DNA of 64,000 bases, from the NCBI RefSeq assembly GCF_001486585.1, contig NZ_LN909045.1, positions 357,368 through 421,367 on the forward strand. The letters are read 5' to 3'. Numbering within the stretch: position 1 is the stretch's first letter; every line of letters begins with the position of its first letter. A program made the position numbers and the translations under genes. This document shows, piece by piece, positions 8,259 through 15,930 of the stretch. This stretch comes from Paenibacillus senegalimassiliensis. GTDB lineage: Bacteria; Bacillota; Bacilli; Paenibacillales; Paenibacillaceae. The notes beneath the pieces are model-generated. The model saw nothing but the letters and a program-made list of their open reading frames with translations. It was not told the DNA's origin and did no database searches.

Positions 8259-9968
8259 CTAGCCGGAGGGAGGGAACCAGAGATGGCGTAAATCGACCCA
8301 TCCCTGGCTATTGAAGCTCATCCCGCGAATGGAGGGGAGAAAGGCGGTTTGCAACGGCTTTTCCGATAGAATAAATAATTCATCGGCAGCGGTTAAGCGC
8401 CGCTCCATGTCCAGCAGCAGCTCGGCACGAGTCTCCGGCTTAGGTTCGCCGGCAACCTGGCTTAACGACCGAAGCATGTCTCGCTGATGGTTCGGCTCAA
8501 CATGCTCGGCCATGGTCTTGTACAGGTCGTAGAAGCGCAACTGCTCATCCTGGTCCCGAAGCAGTGAGAACATAATTAAATCTGCATGCAAGCGAATATC
8601 TCCCTTAAATTCCTCAACCGTTGAAGATAGGACCTGACAGGTGAAGCCGTATTGCGTCAATCGCTGGGCAACGCGATCTGCATCGTCCTGATAGGGCGTA
8701 ATGGTAGCGATGTGCAGCGGCCGTAGATCTGCCAGGCTATCTGGGTCCAGAAGATCTTGGATGGTGGAGGTCTCCGGTTGCTCTCTGAGCGCAGCCATAA
8801 TGGCTGCACGGATGTGTGGATTCCGCAGCGGTCCGTCCTTGCGAGTATTACAGGTAACAAATTTGCGTACGCGTACCTCGGAATGGAGCTGAGTCCAGGG
8901 ACTTTCACTGGTAGCCGGTTGGCCTGGAATGACATGAAACAGAGACAACGTATCGTTCGCATCGTCCTTCTTCCCGTTTAGTCGCCAAGGCACATGCACA
9001 ATTTCAACGCGGTCAAGATGAGCTTGACCGTGATAATAATGTGGGAATGATTCCAGCACACATACATGCTTCTGCATCCCGGTTAACTTGAAGGGGCCCG
9101 TCCCGATGGGCCGAAGTCCAAATTCCACGTCACTGCGTTCACCCAGGTTGCGGGGAACGATGGAGGCCCGAGTGGTACTGAGAGAAGGCAGGAATAACTC
9201 ACAGGGCTCCTTAAGCACCATGCGGATGGTGACGGGATTCACGATTTGGACATCTTGAATGAGCCGAAAAAAAGCGCTATACAGCGATCTTCCAGAGCTA
9301 TTTGCCAGCCGCTCGAAGGTGTACACCACGTCCTCCGGGGTGAGAAGACGACCATTATGGAACACCACGCCTTTGCGCAGGTGGAAGGTCCACTCTGTAC
9401 CAGACTCATTACGTTCCCAAGCGTGAGCGATGGCGGGAATAATATCGCCGCTCTCACTGTCCCGGCCAACAAGTCCATCAAAGACATGGCTGGCGATAAA
9501 CGATTCGGCCAGCAAATTCATGTTTAGCGGGTCGATGGTATGTAGCGGCTGACGGATGGGCAGGCGGAGCGTATCAATCTTCCGATTGCTGCGTATTTCA
9601 GCGCGATGACCGAAATACGACAGCAGCCACCCCTGCAATTGGTCTTGCAGTGACGGGGTGTCCGCGTGCTTACGTATGTCCTGGATCGCTTGTTGGACGT
9701 CCTTGCGCCGGATCGCATCCATCATGAATTGGGCGGCTATGTCTTCCGGTGAAACCCTGAAGCGCAGCTTGGAACGCGCCCCGCGACCTCTTCGGGAAAC
9801 CCAGTCAATCCATGCGAGTTCTTCCATTTTATGAATCACCGTTAACGCTGTCCGGTGTGTACAGTCCAGTATGGAAGCCAGATCATCCAGCGTGACCTCT
9901 GTAGCCTCTTGGGGTTCATTTGTTCCGAACTGTGCGTGCAATTGCAAGAATTGGTGATGCAATTTCAC
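8259..9968 (-). CDS. SgrR-like regulator (HTH plus SBP_bac_5 solute-binding domain)
   Basis: 569 residues starting at a GTG after GGGAGG. Residues 1-110 resemble the SgrR N-terminal winged helix (EVTLDDLASILDCTHRTALTVIHKMEELAWIDW). Residues of about 130-480 resemble oligopeptide-binding proteins, with LAESFIASHVFDGLVG, WTFHLRKGVVFHNGRLLTPEDVVYTFERL and GTGPFKL. There is no signal peptide, so the binding domain is cytoplasmic. In enterobacteria SgrR senses sugar-phosphate stress; in Bacilli relatives act as ABC-transporter-linked regulators of unknown ligand. It is divergent from the DUF4173 gene, with a small inverted repeat between them, and that gene is a possible target. Confidence 0.85.
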   Translation of the reverse strand: MKLHHQFLQLHAQFGTNEPQEATEVTLDDLASILDCTHRTALTVIHKMEELAWIDWVSRRGRGARSKLRFRVSPEDIAAQFMMDAIRRKDVQQAIQDIRKHADTPSLQDQLQGWLLSYFGHRAEIRSNRKIDTLRLPIRQPLHTIDPLNMNLLAESFIASHVFDGLVGRDSESGDIIPAIAHAWERNESGTEWTFHLRKGVVFHNGRLLTPEDVVYTFERLANSSGRSLYSAFFRLIQDVQIVNPVTIRMVLKEPCELFLPSLSTTRASIVPRNLGERSDVEFGLRPIGTGPFKLTGMQKHVCVLESFPHYYHGQAHLDRVEIVHVPWRLNGKKDDANDTLSLFHVIPGQPATSESPWTQLHSEVRVRKFVTCNTRKDGPLRNPHIRAAIMAALREQPETSTIQDLLDPDSLADLRPLHIATITPYQDDADRVAQRLTQYGFTCQVLSSTVEEFKGDIRLHADLIMFSLLRDQDEQLRFYDLYKTMAEHVEPNHQRDMLRSLSQVAGEPKPETRAELLLDMERRLTAADELFILSEKPLQTAFLPSIRGMSFNSQGWVDLRHLWFPPSG

Positions 9969-9995
9969 CGTGCCGAACCTCCCAAATGAAAAATA

Positions 9996-10012
9996 CGAAA
10001 TTTCACATTTCG
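9996..10012. promoter_or_regulatory. Small inverted repeat in the sgrR-like/DUF4173 divergent region
   Basis: CGAAAT (9996-10001), five bases, then ATTTCG (10007-10012) lies 28 bases before the regulator's GTG and 96 bases before the other gene's ATG. Its place between a regulator and a divergent gene would suit an operator, but the arms are short and AT-rich, so it may be chance. Confidence 0.3.
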
Positions 10013-10107
10013 ATTCTTCTCTTTATCTTCTTATTTTATCATTTAAAATGAAGCCTAGGAAAGCCTTTGTGTATGACTTGTCAAAAAGAATGGAGGAATC
10101 AAGCGTT

Positions 10108-11649
10108 ATGGAACGGCCCTACCCTTCAATTACGCCTCGCAGGACGGTTGCGGTACTAGCTGCTGGCCTACTGCTCGCTGCTGTCCACCAGTATTTTTTT
10201 TACACTCAGGAATATGGGATCTCAGTCTTGCTATTCGTCTGCCTGTTTTATATGTACGCCAGATTATGTGCACCTGAACGGTTACGGCGTCCGATAACCT
10301 GGTTTGGCTGGCTTGCGTTGGCTCTGATTCTGTTATTGTCACTCAGTCTTGCATTGTTTGCCAACCCGATATTCGCGGGGTTAAATCTTCTATTGCTACC
10401 CTGTTTGATTGTGGCTCATATTACTTATTTGTTCGCTCCTCAGAAGCGAGACTGGGGTGATATACGGCTGGTGTGGGATACTCTGGACCACTTGATTCCG
10501 CAAACGTTTCGCCATCTGGCTACGGCGTTCAAGTTACCTGGGACCTTGGGTTATTTCAAGATGAAGGACCAAAGGAAGCAAGTGATAGGTAAGGTGCTAT
10601 TGGGCTTGCTGGTCTCGCTTCCGCTGCTCATTATAGTTATAGCACTCTTAACATCGGCAGACAGCGGCTTTAATCAACTGCTCATGGCATGGCAGAACAG
10701 TCTATATAGAGGCCTCTTAATTGGCGACGGACCGTTCCGGCTGATCTATATTGTTGTGCTTGGTTTGCTAATGTTCGGCTACATATGGGGATTTGTCAAC
10801 CCGCGTCCAGATCATCCGGCTCCAAATATCCCGGACTATCCCGCATCCGTTCCTGCTGAGGTTGCTGACTTTAAATTTGAACCTAAGCTGGACCCCATCA
10901 TTGCGGCTACAGTGCTGCTTGTGGTGAATATCGTTTATGTCCTGTTTGTGGCGCTGCAGTTCACCTATCTGTTCAGTGCGTGGCAGGGCGTACTGCCCGC
11001 AGGAAGCTCATATGCCGAATATGCGCGTAATGGCTTCTTCGAGCTTATTGTGGTAACGATGATCAATTTTGTCTTGTTGGCAATCGTATTGACCTTTACC
11101 GGAGATTCCGGGAAAGGGTTACGGCAATTCAATCAAATCCTGCTCTATGTAGTGGTAGGCTGCTCGGCTGTAATGCTTATCTCCGCATTCACCCGGCTCA
11201 TGCTGTATGAGGAAGCTTACGGCTATACCTATATTCGCTTCGTCTCTCATGCCTTTATGATCTATCTGGCGGTGCTGTTGGTTTGTGCCGGATTACGTAT
11301 TCGTTTTGCCTCGCTCCCTCTTACGAAGTGTATGATCGTGGTGAGCCTAGCCGCTTATTTGGCTGTCAATTACGTAAGTATGGACCGAATTATTTTACAG
11401 CAAAATATAGAGCGTTACCGGGTAAGTGGGAATATCGATGTTGAATACTTGGCAGGACTCTCGCTTGATGCGGTGCCCTCGCTGTTGAAGTTCAGCCGTG
11501 AGCAAGGGAATGAGAACCTGGGTCGGGAACTTCATGAGCGCTGGGACTTGCTGAGTCGCCAGGATACATCCTGGCAAAGCTACAATGCGGCTAAGGCGAA
11601 GGCCTTTCATGCGCTTAAGCAGGATGTCATCCGGCAAAGTCAAAATTAA
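10108..11649 (+). CDS. DUF4173/DUF4153-type polytopic membrane protein
   Basis: 513 residues from the ATG at 10108, ten bases after GGAGGA. The frame is open back to 9970, but those codons lie in the divergent promoter region. About a dozen hydrophobic segments run from residue 12 to about 440, including LFVCLFYMYARL, LLGLLVSLPLLIIVIALLTSADSGFNQL and FLFVALQ-type stretches, followed by a soluble tail of about 70 residues rich in charge. The ALLTSADSGF segment and overall layout match the DUF4173 family, whose function is unknown; some members neighbour sensory genes. It may be controlled by the divergent SgrR-like protein. Confidence 0.75.
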   Translation: MERPYPSITPRRTVAVLAAGLLLAAVHQYFFYTQEYGISVLLFVCLFYMYARLCAPERLRRPITWFGWLALALILLLSLSLALFANPIFAGLNLLLLPCLIVAHITYLFAPQKRDWGDIRLVWDTLDHLIPQTFRHLATAFKLPGTLGYFKMKDQRKQVIGKVLLGLLVSLPLLIIVIALLTSADSGFNQLLMAWQNSLYRGLLIGDGPFRLIYIVVLGLLMFGYIWGFVNPRPDHPAPNIPDYPASVPAEVADFKFEPKLDPIIAATVLLVVNIVYVLFVALQFTYLFSAWQGVLPAGSSYAEYARNGFFELIVVTMINFVLLAIVLTFTGDSGKGLRQFNQILLYVVVGCSAVMLISAFTRLMLYEEAYGYTYIRFVSHAFMIYLAVLLVCAGLRIRFASLPLTKCMIVVSLAAYLAVNYVSMDRIILQQNIERYRVSGNIDVEYLAGLSLDAVPSLLKFSREQGNENLGRELHERWDLLSRQDTSWQSYNAAKAKAFHALKQDVIRQSQN

Positions 11650-11652
11650 CTT

Positions 11653-11948
11653 CTTGTAGAGGTTGTTCAAAAAGTCGCCTTCCCAGAACGAAGTTGTTCA
11701 AGAAGTGGACTCGACATCGAATCTTGAATTCACCCGGGCCAAGCGTAGGCTTACGTAGTATGTTTCTTGCAGAAACATTTGAGTTGCTCACGTACCCGTA
11801 TGCTTCCGAAGTCGTTTTCTCCGAAAACGTGTAGCTCCGCTCCTGACGTCCCTAGCTTCATTCAACCTAAAGCGTTTTGAAAAAACGCACATCGGAAGCA
11901 TAAGCTTTGGTTCTGAAAACTCGACTTTTTGAACACGCACTTGTAGAG
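11653..11948. mobile_element. MITE-like element with terminal inverted repeats and 9-bp target duplication
   Basis: TGTTCAAAAAGTCG (11664-11677) is repeated exactly inverted at 11922-11935. CTTGTAGAG stands directly outside both ends (11653-11661 and 11940-11948), which looks like a 9-bp target-site duplication. No reading frame spans the roughly 278-base body. Inside are several hairpins: TGTTTC/GAAACA (11761-11777), CGTTTTC/GAAAACG (11813-11829), GCGTTTT/AAAACGC (11872-11888), and a longer pairing of TATGCTTCCGA (11799-11809) with TCGGAAGCATA (11892-11902). This is the form of a non-autonomous miniature transposon with strong secondary structure. It fills the 351-base gap between the DUF4173 and CYTH genes. 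Confidence 0.65.
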
Positions 11949-12000
11949 ATAAGTCATGCTCGGTATACTGATGGGGATGAACAGAAGGAGGTGTGTTCCC

Positions 12001-12498
12001 TTGTCACTAGAAATTGAACGAAAGTTTTTGCTGCCGGCTTACCCGGAGGCTTTAATCAAGGAGGGGCAAATACAAATTCTCTCGGAGCATGCCATCGACC
12101 AGACCTATCTGGCTTTTCACGAGGATCAGGAGTTTCGCGTTCGCAGAATTGAAGATTTACGTACCAAGGAAATCCATTATACGCATACGTTCAAGCGAGG
12201 TTTTGGTCTGGCGCGGGAAGAGGTCGAAGTGTCTATCTCGGAAGGTTTGTATGACCAGATTACGGAGACCCACGGGGCGATTGCATTGAAAAAGCGGCGA
12301 GTGACTGCGACATGGAACGGGGTAGTTGTGGAGATTGATCGCTACGATCAGATCGACTTTATCGTACTGGAGGTTGAATTTGAGTCCGAGGAACAGGCGC
12401 TGGCCTTTGAGGCCCCGGTATGGTTCGGGCCGGATATCAGCACGGATAAGCAATATAGCAACAAAAAGGTATGGGCAGACCTGCAGCGGCTTGGATAG
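12001..12498 (+). CDS. CYTH-domain protein (triphosphate tunnel metalloenzyme family)
   Basis: 165 residues from a TTG start nine bases after AAGGAGG, which gives the family-typical N-terminus MSLEIERKFLL with the ExExK signature (EIERK). Alternating basic and acidic strands follow (QEFRVRRIED, HYTHTFKRG, REEVEVSIS, VEIDRYD, IVLEVEFESEE), as in the eight-stranded tunnel that binds triphosphate and divalent metal. Members hydrolyse inorganic triphosphate or thiamine triphosphate, or make cAMP; the small bacterial ones are mostly triphosphatases. An in-frame ATG at 11956 is upstream but lacks a ribosome site and would spoil the EIERK N-terminus. It is probably monocistronic. Confidence 0.92.
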   Translation: MSLEIERKFLLPAYPEALIKEGQIQILSEHAIDQTYLAFHEDQEFRVRRIEDLRTKEIHYTHTFKRGFGLAREEVEVSISEGLYDQITETHGAIALKKRRVTATWNGVVVEIDRYDQIDFIVLEVEFESEEQALAFEAPVWFGPDISTDKQYSNKKVWADLQRLG

Positions 12499-12523
12499 CC
12501 GGCTCATCAGCACATACACAAAT

Positions 12524-12572
12524 ATGGCGTGGGAGCGGTAGCCGAAGCTAACGCTGTTCCCACGCCATTTAT
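12524..12572. terminator. Bidirectional terminator between the CYTH and SGNH genes
   Basis: ATGGCGTGGGA (12524-12534) pairs with TCCCACGCCAT (12558-12568), an eleven-base stem, followed by TTTATT on the plus strand. It sits between two convergent stops. Confidence 0.85.
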
Positions 12573-13330
12573 TCTATAACCAGATTACCTTCGCTATTAT
12601 CCCGCAAGAGCTGCCGATAATTGTTGCGAATGAATTCCAGCACCTTATCACAGATAATACGATGTCCGTCCTCATTGGGGTGGATACCATCGGAGCAAAG
12701 GAAACGGGTATAATCAGGATGCTCCAGAAATGCGCCGCGCACGTCGATAAATCTGGTCTTGGTCATCTCGGAGACCTTAAGAATCGTTGAATTGTAACGC
12801 TCCTGCCACCAGTAGATCTTCGTAACGCTACCCAGCCACTTCATGATATTCTTCTCTGCCTCAGGATCATTTTTGCTGACCCATTTAAAATACTTGTCGG
12901 CATTCAACGGCGGGAGGCTCATCAGTACGGGAACAATATGTTGGCTCTTCACAAATTCAATCGCTTCTGTCAGCTTCTTCTCGAAGATGGCAAAATCCGT
13001 CTTGGGATTATGCTCTGCATCCGGATTAAGGGCAATTTCATTCCAGTTAAAGTCGCAATCATTGCCGCCGTATTCGATCAGTACAATGTTGGGCTTATCC
13101 TTCTCCACATCTCTCTTGAGGTTGGTTAATCCTTTAACGAGAGTGTTGCCGAATCGGGCGGTGTTGTGAACCGCTCCCTTTAGCTTCTGTTGCAGCAAGG
13201 ATACATAATTATTCTCCAGCACGACGTATCTGCTCCGATTCTCGTCATAGATGACACCCTTCGAAATGGAATCTCCGCTGACAATATACTTTAACTCATG
13301 ATTTAACCAAGCATGATTGTTCTCACTCAT
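12569..13330 (-). CDS. SGNH/GDSL-type hydrolase
   Basis: 253 residues from the ATG at 13330, after GGGTGAG; an upstream in-frame codon would add three residues. Block I is IVSGDSISKGV near residue 17 (nucleophile serine in GDS), block II glycine is in ARFGNTL, block III is EYGGNDCDFNW (GxND), and block V is CSDGIHPNEDGHR with the catalytic Asp and His. There is no signal peptide, so it is cytoplasmic. The family includes esterases, lipases, thioesterases and carbohydrate deacetylases; the substrate is unknown. A fragment of the dispersed repeat lies 28 bases upstream of the start. Confidence 0.93.
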   Translation of the reverse strand: MSENNHAWLNHELKYIVSGDSISKGVIYDENRSRYVVLENNYVSLLQQKLKGAVHNTARFGNTLVKGLTNLKRDVEKDKPNIVLIEYGGNDCDFNWNEIALNPDAEHNPKTDFAIFEKKLTEAIEFVKSQHIVPVLMSLPPLNADKYFKWVSKNDPEAEKNIMKWLGSVTKIYWWQERYNSTILKVSEMTKTRFIDVRGAFLEHPDYTRFLCSDGIHPNEDGHRIICDKVLEFIRNNYRQLLRDNSEGNLVIE

Positions 13331-13357
13331 GAATCTCACCCCTATTCACTTTCTAAT

Positions 13358-13396
13358 CGAACAACTCCGTCCTGGGAAGACGGCTTTTTGAACATC
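13358..13396 (-). repeat. Fragment of the dispersed repeat family (inverted copy)
   Basis: Read on the minus strand, this begins TGTTCAAAAAGCCGTC and continues with a CCGTC/GACGG hairpin and GAGTTGTTCGA. It matches the left end of the element at 11664 and the fragment at 21577 with few differences. No second terminus was found nearby, so it is a truncated or solo end. Confidence 0.6.
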
Positions 13397-13545
13397 CTCT
13401 TCTATTGTAATGGAGTTGTCTTAGCTGGTGCAAGTAAGTTGCACATGAATAAACAGGTTTTACAAAAGGAGAAGTAGACAAGGCTGACGGGGAATGAGAG
13501 AATACGGATAGCTGATTCATATACGAAAAAGGGGATGACATCACT

Positions 13546-14532
13546 TTGATACGTTTCGCCATCATTGGGACGAATTGGATCACAGAACGTTTTATCCAAT
13601 CCGCTCTGGAAACAGAGCAATTTGTGCTGACTGCCGTTTACTCTCGGTCTGAGGAGAAGGGGAAGGACTTTGCCGCCAAGTTCGGAGACCCGCGGGTATT
13701 TACTGATCTGGCTGAGATGGCCTCCAGTCCGGAGATTGATGCCGTATATATCGCCAGTCCGAACTCCTTGCACGCGGAGCAGGCTATTTTGATGATGGAC
13801 CATGGCAAGCATGTACTTTGCGAGAAGCCGATGGCTTCCAATGCGGCGGAGGTCCGGCGGATGATTGAGGCCGCGGGACGTAACGATGTGCTGCTCATGG
13901 AAGCGCTGAAGTCGACATTGATGCCCAACTTCCGGGCAATTCATGATAATTTGTACAAGATCGGTCGGGTGCGTCGCTACTTCTCAAGCTATTGCCAGTA
14001 TTCTTCACGGTACGATGCGTTCAAGCAAGGCAAGGTACTCAATGCATTTAATCCTGACTTCTCGAACGGAGCGCTCATGGATTTGGGCATTTATTGCATC
14101 TACCCGATGGTCACGTTATTTGGCAAGCCGGAAGAAGTGCAGGCGTCGGCGATCATGTTATCCTCCGGAGTGGATGGGGAGGGCAGTGTCATGGTTCGTT
14201 ATCCCGACATGGACGGAGTCATTATGTATTCGAAGATCACGGATTCCTATTTGCCAACCGAAATTCAAGGGGAGAATGGAACCATCGTCGTCGATCGAAT
14301 TAACCAGCCTTATGAGGTGAAGATTATGTATCGTGACGGGACAACGGAGGAAATAACTCGCTCCCAGCCCCAGGAATCCATGTATTATGAGGCGTTGGAA
14401 TTCATTGAATTAATCAAGAACGGATGCCGGGAAAGTGACATCAATACACATGCCCGGTCCCTTGCAGTGGCAGAGTTGATGGAGGAAGCAAGACACCAGT
14501 TCGGTCTGCGGTACGCTTCCGACGAAGCCTGA
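13546..14532 (+). CDS. Gfo/Idh/MocA-family oxidoreductase
   Basis: 328 residues from a TTG preceded by AAAGGGGATG. The N-terminal Rossmann domain starts IRFAIIGTNWITERFIQSAL, and the family motif HVLCEKPMASN near residue 90 carries the catalytic lysine. The C-terminal domain has SNGALMDLGIYCIYPMVTLFG, where Gfo/Idh/MocA enzymes use the DxGxY region to bind sugar. These NAD(P)-dependent enzymes oxidise or reduce sugars and inositols; the substrate is unknown. The best guess is the dimeric-dihydrodiol-dehydrogenase-like subgroup because of the KSTLMPNFRAI region. It is one of five family members in this window and seems to be a single gene. Confidence 0.9.
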   Translation: MIRFAIIGTNWITERFIQSALETEQFVLTAVYSRSEEKGKDFAAKFGDPRVFTDLAEMASSPEIDAVYIASPNSLHAEQAILMMDHGKHVLCEKPMASNAAEVRRMIEAAGRNDVLLMEALKSTLMPNFRAIHDNLYKIGRVRRYFSSYCQYSSRYDAFKQGKVLNAFNPDFSNGALMDLGIYCIYPMVTLFGKPEEVQASAIMLSSGVDGEGSVMVRYPDMDGVIMYSKITDSYLPTEIQGENGTIVVDRINQPYEVKIMYRDGTTEEITRSQPQESMYYEALEFIELIKNGCRESDINTHARSLAVAELMEEARHQFGLRYASDEA

Positions 14533-14564
14533 ACAGATCCAAGGTTCATTCGCAATATATAACT

Positions 14565-14615
14565 AACGGCACTTCTGCCAGGAACGTCTGAACGTTCCTA
14601 AGCGGAAGTGCCGTT
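14565..14615. terminator. Long cruciform-like hairpin, possible terminator
   Basis: AACGGCACTTC (14565-14575) pairs with GAAGTGCCGTT (14605-14615), and an inner GGAACGT/ACGTTCC stem extends it. It lies between two convergent genes, as a terminator should, but no clear T-run follows on either strand. Confidence 0.55.
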
Positions 14616-14645
14616 GGTCATTTGGTGCATAAATTTTGCTCGCTG

Positions 14646-15812
14646 TTAAGGATAGGTCACCAACAAGGCATTGCTGATTTTGCGCCCTGGGGAAGTGAGA
14701 TACTTGCCGTTATAATACAGTCCGCTGGAAGCTCCCCCATCCAGGTTCATAGCCTGATAGGCTCCGGCTTGCTTCATAATCTCGGCCAGTTGCGGGATGG
14801 TTGCTCCACCAGAAGTCAGTAGAATCAGCTTGTGGTCACGCGTAATTCCCAGTGCGCTACGGGCGCCACCACCGGTGAGGATTTTCGGGTCTCTGAAGCC
14901 CTCGGTTTTTACATCGATGGCTACCTTGCCGTCCACCACCAGACGTGGTCCGGCCTGCAAGGCACCCTCCATATTCCCTTCAGCAAATGCATCAGTGAAT
15001 TCTGTACCGGGGATCAACTGTGTTAGCAGGTTGGAATCGTAGGCGAAGATGGTACGTTTGTCGCCGCCGGCTCTCATTTTCAACTCGCCATTGCTCACGA
15101 TATAGCCGTAAGGGGCTTTGTAAGCTTCGGAGGTATAGGCGTTGAAGAAGGTACCGTTAATGGCTACAGCGGCCTTGTGTCGTTTGGCCAGGCTGCTGAG
15201 ATCCTCAACCTTGCCAATCTCATCTCCGGCCAAAGCCACCTTAAGCTGAACCTTAGGGTCCATTAAGGAGATTGTCACCATCTGTACGTTGAAGGACCGG
15301 CTGCCGACCTTAAAGGTCTTGCGTTCGCTGACGATGGCCTTTCCCTGGCTGGCCGCTGTACTCCGGGTGATGTAGGGCAGAGTCAATTGCTTATCTTCTT
15401 GACCGAAGCTGACGGAGGAAGTCTGTTTGTTCCATTGAATCGGAATTTGCAGAATATCCTTAATCACTTGCAGTGGAATGTAGGCCGTACCTGCATCGGT
15501 GAATGGCGCGCTTGTTAAGGCACGGGTCTCCTCGTTCACGTAAGCAACGGTGTTACCCGCCTGCAGGGTGACTCGTAATTCCCCTCTAACAATATGCAGC
15601 TTCTTATCCGAGGGATTCCACTGTACGCTGGTCTCCTCAAATTCGTTCAATACCCGGCCGGGAATATAAGCAAGGTTGGTTTTGGCATCCAGCAATACCA
15701 CATTTTTGACCTTAGCTGGCGCTGCTGCGGAAGTGCTGAGTGCCGCCGGGAAGAGGCAGATGAAGGCCAGTGCCAGCATCAGCAGCTTGTGCAGAGTGTG
15801 TTTGTTCATCAT
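14646..15812 (-). CDS. Secreted phosphodiester glycosidase (NAGPA) with copper-amine-oxidase-like N-terminal domain
   Basis: 388 residues with signal peptide LLMLALAFICLFPAALSTSAAA. Residues of about 35-140 have the repeat style of the copper amine oxidase N-terminal domain common in Bacilli wall proteins (NLAYIPGRVLNEF, TAYIPLQVIKDILQIPIQWN). Residues of about 160-388 are a NAGPA domain, with AVAINGTFFNAYTSEAYKAPYG, GALQAGPRLVVDGK, RSALGITRDHKLILL and the hallmark AMNLDGGASSGLYYNG. The domain hydrolyses phosphodiester-linked alpha-N-acetylglucosamine and occurs in exopolysaccharide and teichoic-acid remodelling. It should act outside the membrane. A near-perfect palindrome lies just upstream. 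Confidence 0.9.
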   Translation of the reverse strand: MMNKHTLHKLLMLALAFICLFPAALSTSAAAPAKVKNVVLLDAKTNLAYIPGRVLNEFEETSVQWNPSDKKLHIVRGELRVTLQAGNTVAYVNEETRALTSAPFTDAGTAYIPLQVIKDILQIPIQWNKQTSSVSFGQEDKQLTLPYITRSTAASQGKAIVSERKTFKVGSRSFNVQMVTISLMDPKVQLKVALAGDEIGKVEDLSSLAKRHKAAVAINGTFFNAYTSEAYKAPYGYIVSNGELKMRAGGDKRTIFAYDSNLLTQLIPGTEFTDAFAEGNMEGALQAGPRLVVDGKVAIDVKTEGFRDPKILTGGGARSALGITRDHKLILLTSGGATIPQLAEIMKQAGAYQAMNLDGGASSGLYYNGKYLTSPGRKISNALLVTYP

Positions 15813-15836
15813 GATGAGTAATTCTCCTTCTTTGTA

Positions 15837-15858
15837 ATATAGGCATTAATGTCTATAT
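15837..15858. promoter_or_regulatory. Near-perfect 22-bp palindrome upstream of the NAGPA gene
   Basis: ATATAGGCATT (15837-15847) and AATGTCTATAT (15848-15858) form a gapless palindrome with one mismatched pair. It is about 25 bases upstream of the NAGPA-type gene's ATG, close to where a promoter would be, so it could be an operator for an unknown dimeric repressor. Confidence 0.45.
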
Positions 15859-15930
15859 ATTATCGGAAGGAGAGAAGGAATAATGAACTATATTCGAAAG
15901 GTTTATTAGTTCAATAGGTACGGTTTGTGT

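Noticed and set aside
10076-10095. Additional repeat copy (TTGTCAAAAAGAATGG)
   Set aside because: Only CAAAAAG-like bases are shared; likely chance in an AT-rich leader.
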